A DNA stretch of 64,000 nucleotides from Deinococcus piscis (GCF_014653275.1 NZ_BNAL01000006.1:1-64000), one strand, 5' to 3'. Shown: positions 48,294 to 59,867, numbered from the stretch's first letter. Numbers and translations are program-made. Notes: a model not told the origin generated them from the letters alone.

Positions 48294-49685
48294 TCAGCTG
48301 TGGGCTATAGCTGCGGGCTTCTCTTGGGCAGCGGCAGGCTGAGCGGTGGCGGGCAGTGTCACTACCAGGCCCTGTGCCTCGGCCCAGGTGCTGAACGCCT
48401 GGAGGCCAGCGCGGAACATCAGTGGGCGCTTTTCGCGTTTGCCCCACTTGCGCTTGCCTGCAGGCAGCTCGGGGTCTGGGACCAACGCCCAATTCACATT
48501 CATCGGCTGAAAGCCTTTCGGGTTGGCGCTGGCCAGATAATGCACCAGGCCGCCCAGCATGCTGCTCTGCGGCGGTGCGCTGGGCTCCAGCCCCTGCGCG
48601 AGCCGGGCAGCGTTCAGCCCGGCCAGCCAGCCAGTCGCAGCTGATTCCAAATATCCTTCGGTACCGGCCAGGACACCGGCCACGAACTTTTGCGGGTCGG
48701 CCTTCAGTTGCAGGGTTTCCCGCAGGACCTCCGGGGCGTTGAGGTAGGTGTTGCGGTGCATCACGCCGTAGCGGACGATTTCAGCTTGCTCCAGGCCTGG
48801 AATCAGCGCCACCAGTTCCTTCTGGTCACCCCACTTCAGCCCAGTCTGGAAGCCCACCAGTGACCACATCCGCCCCTCTGCGTCTTCTTGGCGCAGCTGC
48901 GCTACCGCGTACGGCCAGCGCCCGGTCCGTGGGTCGTCCAGGCCCTTGGGTGACATGGGGCCAAAGCGCGGCGTATCCGGTCCCCGGCGTGCAATTTCCT
49001 CAATGGGCATACAGCCTTCAAAAAATTCCAGCTTTTCCCAGTCGTGCGGCGTGTGGGTGCGGGCCGTTTCCAGCGCTCCAATGAAGCGCAGGTACTCTTC
49101 TTTGGTAAAAGGGCAGTTGATGTAATCGGCGCTCTGATCGTAGCGCCCAGCCCGCCAGGCCACGTTCATGTCAATGCTGCTGGCGTCCAGTACTGGAGCG
49201 GCAGCGTCATAAAAGCTCAGACGCTCGCTGCCGGTCAGGCGGGCGAGGTCTTCGGCCAGTGCATCGGAGGTAAGCGGCCCCGACGCAATCACGCAGATGC
49301 CTTCAGGCACACGCTCCAGCTCTTCTTCGACCACCGTGATGAGGGGGTGACGGCGCACCTGCTCGGTGACTGAGGCACTAAAGGCGTCACGGTCTACCGC
49401 CAGCGCATTGCCCGCAGGCACCCGGCTGCGGTCCGCTGTGCCCACGATGGTACCGCCCACCGAGCGCAGTTCGGCCTGGAGCATGCCCTTGGACTGCATT
49501 TCCCCCTCGCCGCCCAGACTGGTAGAGCAGACCAGTTCGGCAAAGTCGCCGGTGCGGTGGGCTGGAGTCATTTTGCGTGGGCGCATCTCGTACAGGCGTA
49601 CACGCACCCCCTGTGCGGCGGCGCTCAGTGCAGCTTCGGACCCTGCCAGCCCAGCGCCAATTACAGTGATTTCAGGCATCGTCAT
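48294..49685 (-). CDS. trmFO: tRNA (uracil-54-C5)-methyltransferase, folate/FAD-dependent
   Basis: 463 residues from ATG 49685 (MTMPEITVIGAGLAGSEAAL), chosen because TACACT is 6 nt upstream. FAD-binding GAGLAGSEAA, then LYEMRPRKMTPAH, ELVCSTSLGGE and the Cys in INCPFTKEEY are TrmFO signatures. It makes ribothymidine at tRNA position 54 using methylenetetrahydrofolate. Divergent from the histidine-kinase gene. Confidence 0.95.
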   Translation of the reverse strand: MTMPEITVIGAGLAGSEAALSAAAQGVRVRLYEMRPRKMTPAHRTGDFAELVCSTSLGGEGEMQSKGMLQAELRSVGGTIVGTADRSRVPAGNALAVDRDAFSASVTEQVRRHPLITVVEEELERVPEGICVIASGPLTSDALAEDLARLTGSERLSFYDAAAPVLDASSIDMNVAWRAGRYDQSADYINCPFTKEEYLRFIGALETARTHTPHDWEKLEFFEGCMPIEEIARRGPDTPRFGPMSPKGLDDPRTGRWPYAVAQLRQEDAEGRMWSLVGFQTGLKWGDQKELVALIPGLEQAEIVRYGVMHRNTYLNAPEVLRETLQLKADPQKFVAGVLAGTEGYLESAATGWLAGLNAARLAQGLEPSAPPQSSMLGGLVHYLASANPKGFQPMNVNWALVPDPELPAGKRKWGKREKRPLMFRAGLQAFSTWAEAQGLVVTLPATAQPAAAQEKPAAIAHS

Positions 49686-49691
49686 CGTGCC

Positions 49692-49697
49692 AGTGTA
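49692..49697 (-). promoter_or_regulatory. trmFO: Leaderless-type -10 box for trmFO
   Basis: TACACT on the minus strand, 6 nt before the ATG at 49685. Confidence 0.6.
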
Positions 49698-49781
49698 GCG
49701 GGCAGGGGAGAGCCGAGCGGCTGCGGCATTCACCTTTGGTCCTGGCCGCGCCGGGTGACGGGGCTGTCATAGCGCCACTTC

Positions 49782-49787
49782 TACAGT
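49782..49787 (+). promoter_or_regulatory. Leaderless-type -10 box for histidine kinase
   Basis: TACAGT, 7 nt before the GTG at 49795; favours that start over GTG 49786, which lies inside the box. Confidence 0.5.
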
Positions 49788-49794
49788 GAGCAAC

Positions 49795-50892
49795 GTGAGC
49801 ATAAGGCAGGCCCCCGCACTGACGGCCCAGAGGACTGCCGGTGCGGGTCAGCCCCGCCCGGCTGTGCAGACCAGTTTGCGCTTTCAGATTACGGCGGTGA
49901 TCGCGCTGCTGGCCTTTTTGCCGAATCTGGTCGTCACGGTTGTGGTGGGTCCCCGCTTGCCGGGCGTGACGCTGGCCGTGTGGATTGGGCTGGTGGCGCT
50001 GCTGTCGGGCATGATCGCCTGGCTGCTGAGCGGCGTCTTGCTGCGGCCACTGCTCCGGCTGCACGCGGAGGTGGAAGAGGGCGACTTCGGGGTGCTGCAA
50101 AGTGATGACCCTACCGAAATCCGGGCGCTGCGCGTGGCTTTTGCGGGGTTGCTGGCACGCTTGGGCACAGAACAGGGTCGCCGCAACGCCTTTATGGCCA
50201 CCCTGGTGCATGACCTCAAAACTCCGCTGATCGCCACCGGCCACCTGGTTCACTCGCTCACCCACTTTGATCTGACACCGACACAAAAGGCCGAAATCAG
50301 TGACAATTTGCTGGCCGAAAATCGCCGCCTGCTGACCCTGGTCAGCCAGATGGCCGATGCCCACCGTTTTGAGCGTGACGATGTACGCCTGGACCCTCAT
50401 CCGACGGACCTGCGCTCCTTGTTGGAGCGGGTGGCAGGACGCCAGACCGTCGCAGCCGACCACCAGCTGGCTTTGCAGGTGCAGGGTGCAGGACAGGCCG
50501 TGGTGGACGCCGCCGTCTTGGAACGCGCTGTGACCAACCTGACAGACAATGCCCTGCGCTACGCCCAGCACCGGGTGGTGTTGTCCGTGACGGCGCAAGG
50601 GTTGGAAATCTGCGACGACGGCCCTGGCCTGAGTGCGGCGCTGGACGATCTGGCGCAGCCGTTCAACAGTCAGCCTGCCCTGATTGCCGGGCAGCACTAC
50701 ACCGCGGGCACCGCGGGCCTGGGCCTGTTTATCGCCCGGCGAATTGCGGAGGCCCACGGGGGCTCGCTGAGCTACGCCCGCAGCGCTGCTCCCCACGCCC
50801 TCAGCATTTTTACCCTGCACCTGCCCGAAGTGGTGCTGGACGCGCCGGCGGCTGCGCCTGACCAGCCTGCGCCAGAAAGGAGCGCCCTATGA
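49795..50892 (+). CDS. Membrane sensor histidine kinase
   Basis: 365 residues from GTG 49795 (GTG 49786 possible). Two transmembrane helices at about 30-51 and 60-83 with almost no periplasmic loop, so it probably senses within the membrane. A HAMP-like linker follows, then His139 in VHDLKTPL, N box NLTDNALRYA, DDGPGL and GTAGLGLFIARRI. The C-terminal tail is Pro/Ala-rich. Stop overlaps the ATG of the response regulator gene by 4 nt: a two-component pair. Confidence 0.92.
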   Translation: MSIRQAPALTAQRTAGAGQPRPAVQTSLRFQITAVIALLAFLPNLVVTVVVGPRLPGVTLAVWIGLVALLSGMIAWLLSGVLLRPLLRLHAEVEEGDFGVLQSDDPTEIRALRVAFAGLLARLGTEQGRRNAFMATLVHDLKTPLIATGHLVHSLTHFDLTPTQKAEISDNLLAENRRLLTLVSQMADAHRFERDDVRLDPHPTDLRSLLERVAGRQTVAADHQLALQVQGAGQAVVDAAVLERAVTNLTDNALRYAQHRVVLSVTAQGLEICDDGPGLSAALDDLAQPFNSQPALIAGQHYTAGTAGLGLFIARRIAEAHGGSLSYARSAAPHALSIFTLHLPEVVLDAPAAAPDQPAPERSAL

Positions 50893-51587
50893 CCGAACAT
50901 TCCCGCATCTCCCACTTTGAGATCCTAGACCTGAAGCGCCGCCCTGGTGAGCGCATAGGTGAGCAGAGTTCTATACCGTCCGGCGCGCCCTCTCTGGCAG
51001 CTTTTACCCTCGTCATCGCGGACGACCATCCGCTGTTCCGCATGGGGCTCAAGTACGCCCTTTCCCATCAGGGCTTTGAGGTGGTGGCTGAGGTGGCCAG
51101 TGGGACAGAAGCCCTCAGGGCCTGCCGCGAACTGCGTCCGACGGCGGCCCTGCTGGATGTCAAGATGCCGGGCCTGACAGGGATCGAAGTCTGCCGTCAG
51201 CTGCGTGCCGAATGCCCCGAGGTGCTGAGCATCCTGATCACCACTTTTGCTGAGCCGGCCATTATTCAAGCGGCGCGGGAGGCGGGAGCCAGAGGCTACC
51301 TCTCCAAAGAAACCGATCCCCCGGCACTGGCCGAGCAGCTGCGGGCCATTATTCAGGATCCCACCCAGGACCGCTTGCCCCGCGTGGACGTGCCCCGGCT
51401 GACCCCGCGTGAGAGCGAGGTGCTCCCGCTGCTGGCCCAGGGCCTGAGCAACAAAGAAATTGCCCGCGAACTGGGAGTCAGCCCCGATACGATCAAGGAC
51501 CATCTGGCGCGGATGTACGGCAAGCTGGATGCTTGTGACCGCACCGAGGCCGTCAGCCGTGCCCGGACCATCGGCTTGCTGGAGTAG
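50889..51587 (+). CDS. NarL/LuxR-type response regulator
   Basis: 232 residues. After an unusual ~38-residue N-terminal extension comes a receiver domain: acidic pair ADDHPLFR, phospho-acceptor Asp90 in LLDVKMPGLTG, and Lys in YLSKETDP. The C-terminal LuxR HTH is LTPRESEVLPLLAQGLSNK followed by EIARELGVS and TIKDHLARMYGKL. A DNA-binding regulator phosphorylated by the kinase just upstream. The AIM24-family gene 53 bp downstream may be in the same unit. Confidence 0.93.
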   Translation: MTEHSRISHFEILDLKRRPGERIGEQSSIPSGAPSLAAFTLVIADDHPLFRMGLKYALSHQGFEVVAEVASGTEALRACRELRPTAALLDVKMPGLTGIEVCRQLRAECPEVLSILITTFAEPAIIQAAREAGARGYLSKETDPPALAEQLRAIIQDPTQDRLPRVDVPRLTPRESEVLPLLAQGLSNKEIARELGVSPDTIKDHLARMYGKLDACDRTEAVSRARTIGLLE

Positions 51588-51640
51588 GGCCAGCAAGCTG
51601 GGGGCTGGAACCTGGCAGCGCTCCGGCCCGTACTGGGAGC

Positions 51641-52384
51641 ATGACACAGGATGAATTCCCGCAGGGCCGCGAAACAGCCTCACCTGATCAGGTTGCCAGC
51701 ACCCGCTTGCAGGATTTTCTGCACCAGACCGCTGAGCGCGACAACCCCGGCGAGGTCTTCGAGCTCGAATCCCCCCGTATGCTCGAAGCCCATATCCAGG
51801 GCAGCATCTGGAGCAAGCTGGGCGCGATGGTGGCCTACAAGGGCAATCTCACCTTCCGTCGCGAGGGCATGCTGGCCGGGGGCATGATGAAGGCGCTCAA
51901 GCGTGCGGTAACCAGCGAAATGACCCCACTGACCCGGATTGAGGGTCAGGGCGTGTGCTACCTGGCAGACAGAGGCAGGCAAATCACCATTTTGCGGCTA
52001 GAAGACGACACCCTGAACGTGAACGGCAACGACCTGCTGGCCTTCGAGGAGAGTGTGGACTACGACATCACCATGCACCGCCGCATGGCGGGCTGGGCGA
52101 GCGGTGGCCTGTTCAGTGTGCGCCTGAGTGGGCGTGGTCTGGTCGCCCTGCTCAGCCAGGGGCAGCCGCTGACGCTGCCGGTGCGGCCCGGTGAGCCGGT
52201 CACGACGGACCCCAACGCCACTGTGGCCTGGAGCGCTGGCCTGAGCCCTGAGCTGCGCATGGATTTGTCGCTGAAAACCCTGCTGGGGCGCGGCGGTGGG
52301 GAAACATTTCAGATGGTGTTTGAAGGCAGCGGGTTCGTGGTGGTGCAGCCCAGCGAAGAGACGCCGGTGCTGATCAGCGGTTGA
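51641..52384 (+). CDS. AIM24 family protein
   Basis: 247 residues. The core FELESPRMLEAHIQGSIWSKLGAMVAYKGN with later GRGLVALLSQG and a beta-rich body matches AIM24 (DUF124), a double-stranded beta-helix-like fold of unknown biochemical role. No signal peptide. Possibly the last gene of the two-component unit upstream; GGGAG precedes the ATG closely. Confidence 0.85.
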   Translation: MTQDEFPQGRETASPDQVASTRLQDFLHQTAERDNPGEVFELESPRMLEAHIQGSIWSKLGAMVAYKGNLTFRREGMLAGGMMKALKRAVTSEMTPLTRIEGQGVCYLADRGRQITILRLEDDTLNVNGNDLLAFEESVDYDITMHRRMAGWASGGLFSVRLSGRGLVALLSQGQPLTLPVRPGEPVTTDPNATVAWSAGLSPELRMDLSLKTLLGRGGGETFQMVFEGSGFVVVQPSEETPVLISG

Positions 52385-52407
52385 GCCGGAGGGAAGGTCA
52401 GCCAAAA

Positions 52408-52440
52408 GAGTGGAGCGGGTCTGCGTAGCGCAGCCGCTCC
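52408..52440 (-). terminator. Terminator after trxB
   Basis: Minus strand GGAGCGG-CTGCG-CTA-CGCAG-AC-CCGCTCC, 12 bp of stem, then ACTCTTTT. Confidence 0.65.
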
Positions 52441-52462
52441 CTCAGGGGTCAGTTGCTCGCCC

Positions 52463-53470
52463 TTAGTCGGTGGCCGCTGCCTGGGCTGGGGTGCTTTCGC
52501 CAGCGCTGGCCGCGTGTGGGAAAGCGGCTTCCAGCTCGGCCAGGGAGCGCTCGGCGGTCATGGCGGCGCGGGTGCCGGTGCCCACGCTGGTCGCCAGCTG
52601 GCGGTACACCCAGTCGCTTACGTCACCGGCAGCGAACAGCATCGGCACGCTGGTGTAGATATCTTCGCGCACGTCCACGTAGCCGTCTTCCCGCAGCTTG
52701 ACCGTGTCGCCCAGAAAGCCCGTGTTGGGGATATGTCCGATAAAGACAAAGACACCGTCCGTCTCCATCACGCTTTCTTCGCCGGTCTTCAGGTTTTTCA
52801 GGCGCACGCCCGTCACCTGCTCATCGCCCAGAATTTCTTCCACGGTGGTGTCCCAAATGAACCGCATCTTCTCGTTGGCAAAGACGCGGGCCTGGGCCGA
52901 CTTGTTGGCGCGCAGGGTGTCGCGGCGGTGAATCAGCGTGACTTCGTCGGCGAACTTGGTCAGGAACAGCCCTTCTTCCACGGCTGCGTCGCCGCCGCCC
53001 ACCACCACCACGCGCTTGCCACGGTAGAAAAAACCGTCACAGGTGGCGCAGGTGCTCATGCCCTTGCCCCAGAATTTCTCTTCACCGGGCACGCCCAGGC
53101 GGCGCGGCTCAGCGCCAGTGGTCAGGATCACCGACTTGCCCTGGTAGTTGCCCGCGAAGCCCTGCACGGTAAAAGGGTATTCCACGCCGCTGGCGTCGTG
53201 GTGAATGCTCTGCACCTCGTCCATCTCAATCACTGCACCGAACTTCTCGGCCTGCTGCACCATCCGCTGGCTCAGTTCCATGCCGCTGATGCCTTCGGGA
53301 AAGCCGGGGTAGTTCTCGACCTCTTCTGTCTGGGAAATCTGACCACCGGGCATGCCCCGTTCCAGCACCAGCGTCTTGAGTTCGCCCCGGCCCGTGTAGA
53401 TGGCTGCTGTCAGCCCGGCAGGGCCGCCGCCCACGATAATTACGTCGTATTGCTGGGGTTGTTCCGTCAT
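52463..53470 (-). CDS. trxB: Thioredoxin reductase
   Basis: 335 residues from ATG 53470 with TACCCT 6 nt upstream. FAD motif [10 protein letters not shown], redox motif CATC (Cys141, Cys144) in [17 protein letters not shown] motif GGGDAAVEE and the C-terminal AAGDVSDW. It reduces thioredoxin with NADPH in the cytoplasm. A second, CPYC-type relative is at 12.4 kb. The C-terminus carries a ~20-residue Ala/Thr-rich extension. Divergent from ruvA. Confidence 0.95.
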   Translation of the reverse strand: MTEQPQQYDVIIVGGGPAGLTAAIYTGRGELKTLVLERGMPGGQISQTEEVENYPGFPEGISGMELSQRMVQQAEKFGAVIEMDEVQSIHHDASGVEYPFTVQGFAGNYQGKSVILTTGAEPRRLGVPGEEKFWGKGMSTCATCDGFFYRGKRVVVVGGGDAAVEEGLFLTKFADEVTLIHRRDTLRANKSAQARVFANEKMRFIWDTTVEEILGDEQVTGVRLKNLKTGEESVMETDGVFVFIGHIPNTGFLGDTVKLREDGYVDVREDIYTSVPMLFAAGDVSDWVYRQLATSVGTGTRAAMTAERSLAELEAAFPHAASAGESTPAQAAATD

Positions 53471-53476
53471 GGATTT

Positions 53477-53482
53477 AGGGTA
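53477..53482 (-). promoter_or_regulatory. trxB: Leaderless-type -10 box for trxB
   Basis: TACCCT on the minus strand, 6 nt before the ATG at 53470. Confidence 0.5.
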
Positions 53483-53538
53483 GCACCCGGCCATGCGCTC
53501 CGCTTGGGCCAGTGCCACAAAGGGAGCCCGGCTTAATA

Positions 53539-53553
53539 CAAACCTTCGGTTTG
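53539..53553. repeat. Inverted repeat between trxB and ruvA
   Basis: Perfect CAAACC-TTC-GGTTTG in the divergent intergenic region, 57 nt from the trxB box and 44 nt from the ruvA box. Possible operator. Confidence 0.5.
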
Positions 53554-53596
53554 CGCCCGCGCTGCCTGATGCCCTGTTGCTGCGCTGGCCAGTCCC

Positions 53597-53602
53597 TACA
53601 AT
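53597..53602 (+). promoter_or_regulatory. ruvA: Leaderless-type -10 box for ruvA
   Basis: TACAAT, 6 nt before the GTG at 53609; no Shine-Dalgarno that would rival it. Confidence 0.6.
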
Positions 53603-53608
53603 GGCCAG

Positions 53609-54196
53609 GTGATTGTTTATCTCTCAGGCACCGTGCGCGAAGTCCGTACCAGCAGTGCCGTCGTTCAAACCGGAGGACTGGGATACGAGGTCTTTTGCCC
53701 GCAGTCCACCCTGGCCCGCCTGAAACCTGGCGAAGGGGCCGAGCTGCATACCCGCTTCATCGTGCGCGAAGATGCCCAGCTGTTGTTTGGCTTTCAGGAC
53801 ACCGATAGCGCCCAGCTGTTCGATCTGGTGACCGGTGTCAGTGGTGTCGGTCCCAAGTTGGGCTTGGCCCTGCTGTCGGCCATGCCCGTCTCGACGTTGG
53901 CGCAGGGCATTCTGGACGGTGACGCAGGGCTGCTGTCGAGTGTCAGCGGCGTCGGCAAAAAGACCGCCGAGCGGCTGATTCTGGAAGTACAGAGCAAAGT
54001 GCCCGCTCACCTCGCCGCACCGTCCGGCAGCAAGCCTGTCAAGGTGACCACAGCTGGAGCCGACGCGATTGACGCCTTGCTGGCGCTGGGATTCCGCGAG
54101 CCGCAGGTCCGCACCGTCGTGGCAGGCTTGCTGGCCGACGACCCGGAACAGAGCACCGACGTCCTGATTCGTAAGAGTCTTGGACAGCTCCGCTAG
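53609..54196 (+). CDS. ruvA: Holliday junction DNA helicase subunit RuvA
   Basis: 195 residues from GTG 53609. N-terminal OB domain ([20 protein letters not shown]), two helix-hairpin-helix motifs ([30 protein letters not shown]) and the C-terminal domain (DALLALGF) that contacts RuvB. RuvA binds the four-way junction for branch migration in recombinational repair. ruvB and ruvC are not in the window. Confidence 0.95.
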   Translation: MIVYLSGTVREVRTSSAVVQTGGLGYEVFCPQSTLARLKPGEGAELHTRFIVREDAQLLFGFQDTDSAQLFDLVTGVSGVGPKLGLALLSAMPVSTLAQGILDGDAGLLSSVSGVGKKTAERLILEVQSKVPAHLAAPSGSKPVKVTTAGADAIDALLALGFREPQVRTVVAGLLADDPEQSTDVLIRKSLGQLR

Positions 54197-54324
54197 CGCT
54201 GGTCCACGCCGCGCACCACCGACATCACAAGCAGCGACAGCACTTCCAGTCCGGAGTTGATACGCCGACTTCGGGCCTGCTCTTGGCTGCCGTCCAGACC
54301 ATCACCCCACAGCAGTTTCTTAGT
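54193..54324 (-). pseudogene. Possible gene remnant
   Basis: Minus-strand stretch of about 43 codons with protein-like composition (SRRINSGLEVLSLLVMSVV, ending GVDQR) and a stop overlapping the ruvA stop. No start codon at its 5' end and a TGA just upstream, so it is at best the 3' remnant of a lost gene. Confidence 0.25.
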
Positions 54325-54346
54325 TCATGCCGAGGAAAAGCGAACA

Positions 54347-55624
54347 ATGACGCAACGAGACACCAAAGATAGAGTTGATATTCAGGATCAACCCAGCGAA
54401 ACCGGGCAGGACCAGGGAATTTCGGTCAATTCCGGCTCAAAGCGGCGCGGCCAGCTCACGGCGAACGAGCAAAAGGTCAGCTGGCTTGAACTGTTCTTCG
54501 ACCTGATTTTCGTTACCTCGTTCGACCAGCTCGCCAAGCGCCTGGGTGATAGCTTCTCGCCCGAGAACGTATTTATCTTCTTGTTGATGTTCGCGGCGCT
54601 GTGGTCGGTGTGGGCTGGGAATACGCAGTTTGCCGCCCGCTTTGGCAATGATCACCGCATCTACCGCTGGGGCACTCTGGTGGAACTGCTGACCCTGGGC
54701 GTGCTGAGCCTGACCCTGCGCGGTGATCTGAGTGATGTCGGCTGGCTGTTTGCGGCGGCTTATGCGTTCAACCGCTTTACTCTGGTCGTCATGTATCTGC
54801 TGGTATCGCGCTCCGAGCCGGCCGCAGCCCGCTTCTCGCAGATTACGGCGGCGGGCCTTGGCCTCTCCGGGGTGCTGTGGCTGCTCAGTATCCCCAGCAG
54901 CGACACCCTGACTCTGGTGCTGTGGGGCCTGGCCCTATTGGTCACTGTGGGCACGCCCCTGGTGGCGCAGCGCTACCACCACAATGCCTTGCCGCACCAC
55001 GAGCACCTGCCTGAGCGTGTGGGCCTCCTTCAGATCATCGCGCTGGGCGGCATTGTGACCGAGCTGGTCGCGGGTGGCCGCCAGCAGCAGCTGGCCTTGC
55101 TGGATCAGGCCCCCACTTTCCTGGCGCTGGTCACCTGCATCGCGCTGTTCCGGCTCTATTTTGATCAGTCGCGTGCCCTGCCGGTGCTGATGGCGAATTT
55201 GCAGTCGCGTGGTGGCACCCTGATGGCCTGGCTCTACGCCCATCTGCCGCTGACCATCGCCATCATGATGCTGGGGGTGGGTTTCGGGCACGGCATCGCC
55301 TATGAGGACGAGCACCATGACCAGCTGAACCTGAGCTTGGTGAGCTGGTCCCTGGCGGCTGTATTTGCCTCGCTTGGGCTGATTCGCTACGCGGCTTCGC
55401 GCCTGACCAGTGTGCCGTCGCTGGACCGTTCTATGGCGGCGTTGTTGCTGGGCCTGGCGGTCAGTCTGGGCCTGGCGGCCACCCATATAGATACGCTGAT
55501 TTTGCACCTGGCGACAGCCGCTGTCACTGTGGTGATTGCCCTTGTGACGGCCAAAGACGCCGCAACCAAGCGTCTAAGCGCGGTGGAAGAGCGCATCTTG
55601 GAAGAACACGGCTCGGATGAATAG
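54347..55624 (+). CDS. Low temperature requirement protein A (LtrA) family
   Basis: 425 residues from ATG 54347, preceded by CGAGGA. A polar ~45-residue N-terminus is followed by VSWLELFFDLIFVTSF, the hallmark of LtrA, and about 10-12 hydrophobic segments, including YHHNALPHHEHLPERVGL between helices. Integral membrane protein of unknown function, named from a Listeria cold-growth mutant. Separate from ruvA by 150 bp. Confidence 0.88.
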   Translation: MTQRDTKDRVDIQDQPSETGQDQGISVNSGSKRRGQLTANEQKVSWLELFFDLIFVTSFDQLAKRLGDSFSPENVFIFLLMFAALWSVWAGNTQFAARFGNDHRIYRWGTLVELLTLGVLSLTLRGDLSDVGWLFAAAYAFNRFTLVVMYLLVSRSEPAAARFSQITAAGLGLSGVLWLLSIPSSDTLTLVLWGLALLVTVGTPLVAQRYHHNALPHHEHLPERVGLLQIIALGGIVTELVAGGRQQQLALLDQAPTFLALVTCIALFRLYFDQSRALPVLMANLQSRGGTLMAWLYAHLPLTIAIMMLGVGFGHGIAYEDEHHDQLNLSLVSWSLAAVFASLGLIRYAASRLTSVPSLDRSMAALLLGLAVSLGLAATHIDTLILHLATAAVTVVIALVTAKDAATKRLSAVEERILEEHGSDE

Positions 55625-55631
55625 GTGCTGA

Positions 55632-57800
<2,169 letters not shown>

Positions 57801-57809
57801 GCTAACGTC

Positions 57810-58625
57810 ATGGAGCTTACTGGTACAGGGCTGTACGGCCTGCCCAATTTCGTTTGGGCCATCATTTACGTACTGAATATCATCTGCTTGGTCCACGCCC
57901 TGGTCACGCGCAACTGGCTCTGGGCCGCCTTTTTGGCTTTTGGCGTCTTTATCTCGCAGGGGGGGCTCTTTGTGACCCTGTTCTATGCGTTTAGCGAACT
58001 GTTCCCGGCCCTGCGCGGCAGCGGCACCCGTACCCGACGGGCGGTTCAGCACACGGTCCAGACCGGGGTAGAAGCGGTCAAGCCATTAGAAACCAAGATT
58101 GCTGAGGCCCAAACGGCCTTGGACCGCAGTGACACCCTCGCCAACCGCAGCAGTCTGGCCCATCTGCTGACCCGCGCAGGTCGCCTAGATGAAGCTCAGG
58201 CGACCCTTCATCCTCTGCTGACCGGCATTTACCGCGATGACCCGGTGGTGCTGCTGACCAGTGCCCAATTGGATTTGGCCCAGGGACAGCCCGCTGTGGC
58301 TGAAAGCAAGCTGAGTCAGGTGGAATTGCAGACCTCGGCGGCCACCCGCACTCGGGCACTGACCCTACTTGCCGAAGCTCAGGCGCAGCAGGGCAATTTG
58401 GACGGTGCCGAGGCCCGCTATCAAGAAGCCATGCATGCTGCCACCACTGAGGAACCCCGTGCGCGCTACGCAGAGTTCCTGCTCAAGCAGGGCCGCGCCG
58501 AGCAGGCGCACGAAGTGCTGAACCGCCTACTTCAGATCGAAAATGAGGCCACGCCGCTCTACCGCCGTCAGGAGCGCGAGTGGTTTGAGTTGGCCGCCAA
58601 GCTGCGGCGTCAGCTACGGCGCTAA
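57810..58625 (+). CDS. Membrane-anchored TPR protein
   Basis: 271 residues. Two hydrophobic helices at about 12-32 and 37-62 are followed by a cytoplasmic or periplasmic helical domain with TPR-like repeats (SLAHLLTRAGRLDEAQATL, AQLDLAQGQPAVAESKL, AEAQAQQGNLDGAEARYQEA, RYAEFLLKQGRAEQAHEVL). Resembles the N-terminal PLD-nuclease-like membrane/TPR proteins seen in other bacteria; function unknown. Directly behind ligA. Confidence 0.8.
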   Translation: MELTGTGLYGLPNFVWAIIYVLNIICLVHALVTRNWLWAAFLAFGVFISQGGLFVTLFYAFSELFPALRGSGTRTRRAVQHTVQTGVEAVKPLETKIAEAQTALDRSDTLANRSSLAHLLTRAGRLDEAQATLHPLLTGIYRDDPVVLLTSAQLDLAQGQPAVAESKLSQVELQTSAATRTRALTLLAEAQAQQGNLDGAEARYQEAMHAATTEEPRARYAEFLLKQGRAEQAHEVLNRLLQIENEATPLYRRQEREWFELAAKLRRQLRR

Positions 58626-58913
58626 GGTCGGGGTACTGACCTGCTGCCGAGTTGCCGAGTTAAGGCGGGTAGGGCCTGAAAAGGAGCGTAGGTCTGCCCC
58701 CTCTATCTGCTCAACTAGACGCGGGGCTGGTGGTTCTGCTCAGGTATCCTTCATAGACAGTCTGTATCGCGTGAGCCCTTTAATAGCGTTCCGTTCTCTA
58801 GTGTCAGTTGCCCCGAGCCTTTGGCCTTGGCTTAGAGGAAAGCTGAGAGCCCAAATAAAAGCCCCCCGCCACTGTGGCAGGGGGCTTTGCACCTCGGTAC
58901 TGTAGGCAGAACC
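58626..58913. other. 288-bp intergenic region
   Basis: Between the TPR gene (+) and rplL (-). It contains the rplL terminator at 58853-58885. Nothing else convincing: no tRNA, no coding frame. Confidence 0.6.
58853..58885 (-). terminator. Terminator of the rplJL operon
   Basis: Minus-strand stem GCCCCCTGCC / GGCGGGGGGC with a 5-nt loop, then TTTTATTT. Confidence 0.9.
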
Positions 58914-59282
58914 TTACTTCAGTTCGACCTTAGCACCAGCAGCTTCGAGCTGCTCTTTGATCTTGTTGGCTTCGTCCTTGGAAGCGCCTTCCTTGATGGC
59001 ACCGCCCTTTTCGGCCATGTCCTTGGCTTCTTTCAGGCCCAGGCCAGTGATGCCACGGATTTCCTTAATCACGTTGATCTTGCTGGAGCCAGCGTCCACC
59101 AGGATGACGTCGAATTCGTCTTTCTCTTCAGCAGCGGGAGCAGCAGCACCGCCAGCAGCGCCACCAGCAGCCACAACGGCTTCAACGCCCCAGGTTTCTT
59201 TCAGGCCGTCGATCAGGTCGGCGAGTTCCATGATGGTCAGTTGGCTGAGTTGGTCAATCAGAGCTTGTTTGTCGTATGCCAT
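58914..59282 (-). CDS. rplL: 50S ribosomal protein L7/L12
   Basis: 122 residues. N-terminal dimerisation helix pair ([20 protein letters not shown]), an Ala-rich hinge, and the C-terminal factor-binding domain ([28 protein letters not shown]). Multiple copies sit on L10 to form the ribosome stalk that recruits elongation factors. Downstream of rplJ with a 60-nt spacer; ends at the operon terminator. Confidence 0.98.
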   Translation of the reverse strand: MAYDKQALIDQLSQLTIMELADLIDGLKETWGVEAVVAAGGAAGGAAAPAAEEKDEFDVILVDAGSSKINVIKEIRGITGLGLKEAKDMAEKGGAIKEGASKDEANKIKEQLEAAGAKVELK

Positions 59283-59342
59283 GTTCGTTTCCTCCAGGGA
59301 AGGGATTTTTAAGTATGAATGAGAGGGGAGAGGATGCTGGAC

Positions 59343-59867
59343 TTACTCAGCAGCGGGGGCAGTGGCAGCGCTACCGCCATCGGTTTCCAGCTTGCCTTTG
59401 TAAGCTTCCAGCGTGCCGATAAAGGTTGCCAGGTGGGTGGACAGAACGCCCACCATTTCGGCTTGCAGGCTCTGCTTGCTGCCCAGGGTCGCCAGCTTGG
59501 TAATGACCTTGGTGTCCACGCGGTTGCCTTCAACAAAGCCACCCTTGAAAGCAGGGATACCGGCTTCATTGGTCTTGGCAATATCGCTGAGGGCTTTGGC
59601 GACGCCAGCGGGGTCTTCGCTGGCCAGCACCAGGGCGCTGGGTCCGGCGAGAATATCGGAGAAGTCCTGATCATTGCCTTGCAGGGCCAGGTGAATCAGG
59701 GTGTTCTTGGCCACGATCAGCTGGCCGCCCTTATCACGAATATCCTGACGCAGTTTGGACAGCTGTCCAGCGCTCAGACCCTGGTAGTCCACCAGGTAGA
59801 ACGACTCCACGCCAGCGAGGCTCTGTTGCAGGTCACTCAGGCTTTTTTGATTGCGCTCATTGGCCAT
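59343..59867 (-). CDS. rplJ: 50S ribosomal protein L10
   Basis: 174 residues. N-terminal RNA-binding domain ([20 protein letters not shown], ring of [11 protein letters not shown]) and C-terminal helix for L12 dimers ([13 protein letters not shown]). ATG 59867 follows GAAGGAGG. A conserved L10 leader lies upstream, so L10-L12 autoregulation is expected. Confidence 0.98.
   Translation of the reverse strand: MANERNQKSLSDLQQSLAGVESFYLVDYQGLSAGQLSKLRQDIRDKGGQLIVAKNTLIHLALQGNDQDFSDILAGPSALVLASEDPAGVAKALSDIAKTNEAGIPAFKGGFVEGNRVDTKVITKLATLGSKQSLQAEMVGVLSTHLATFIGTLEAYKGKLETDGGSAATAPAAE

Noticed and set aside
54257..54346. Upstream start for the LtrA protein
   Set aside because: Adds a 30-residue unconserved tail; ATG 54347 has a Shine-Dalgarno.
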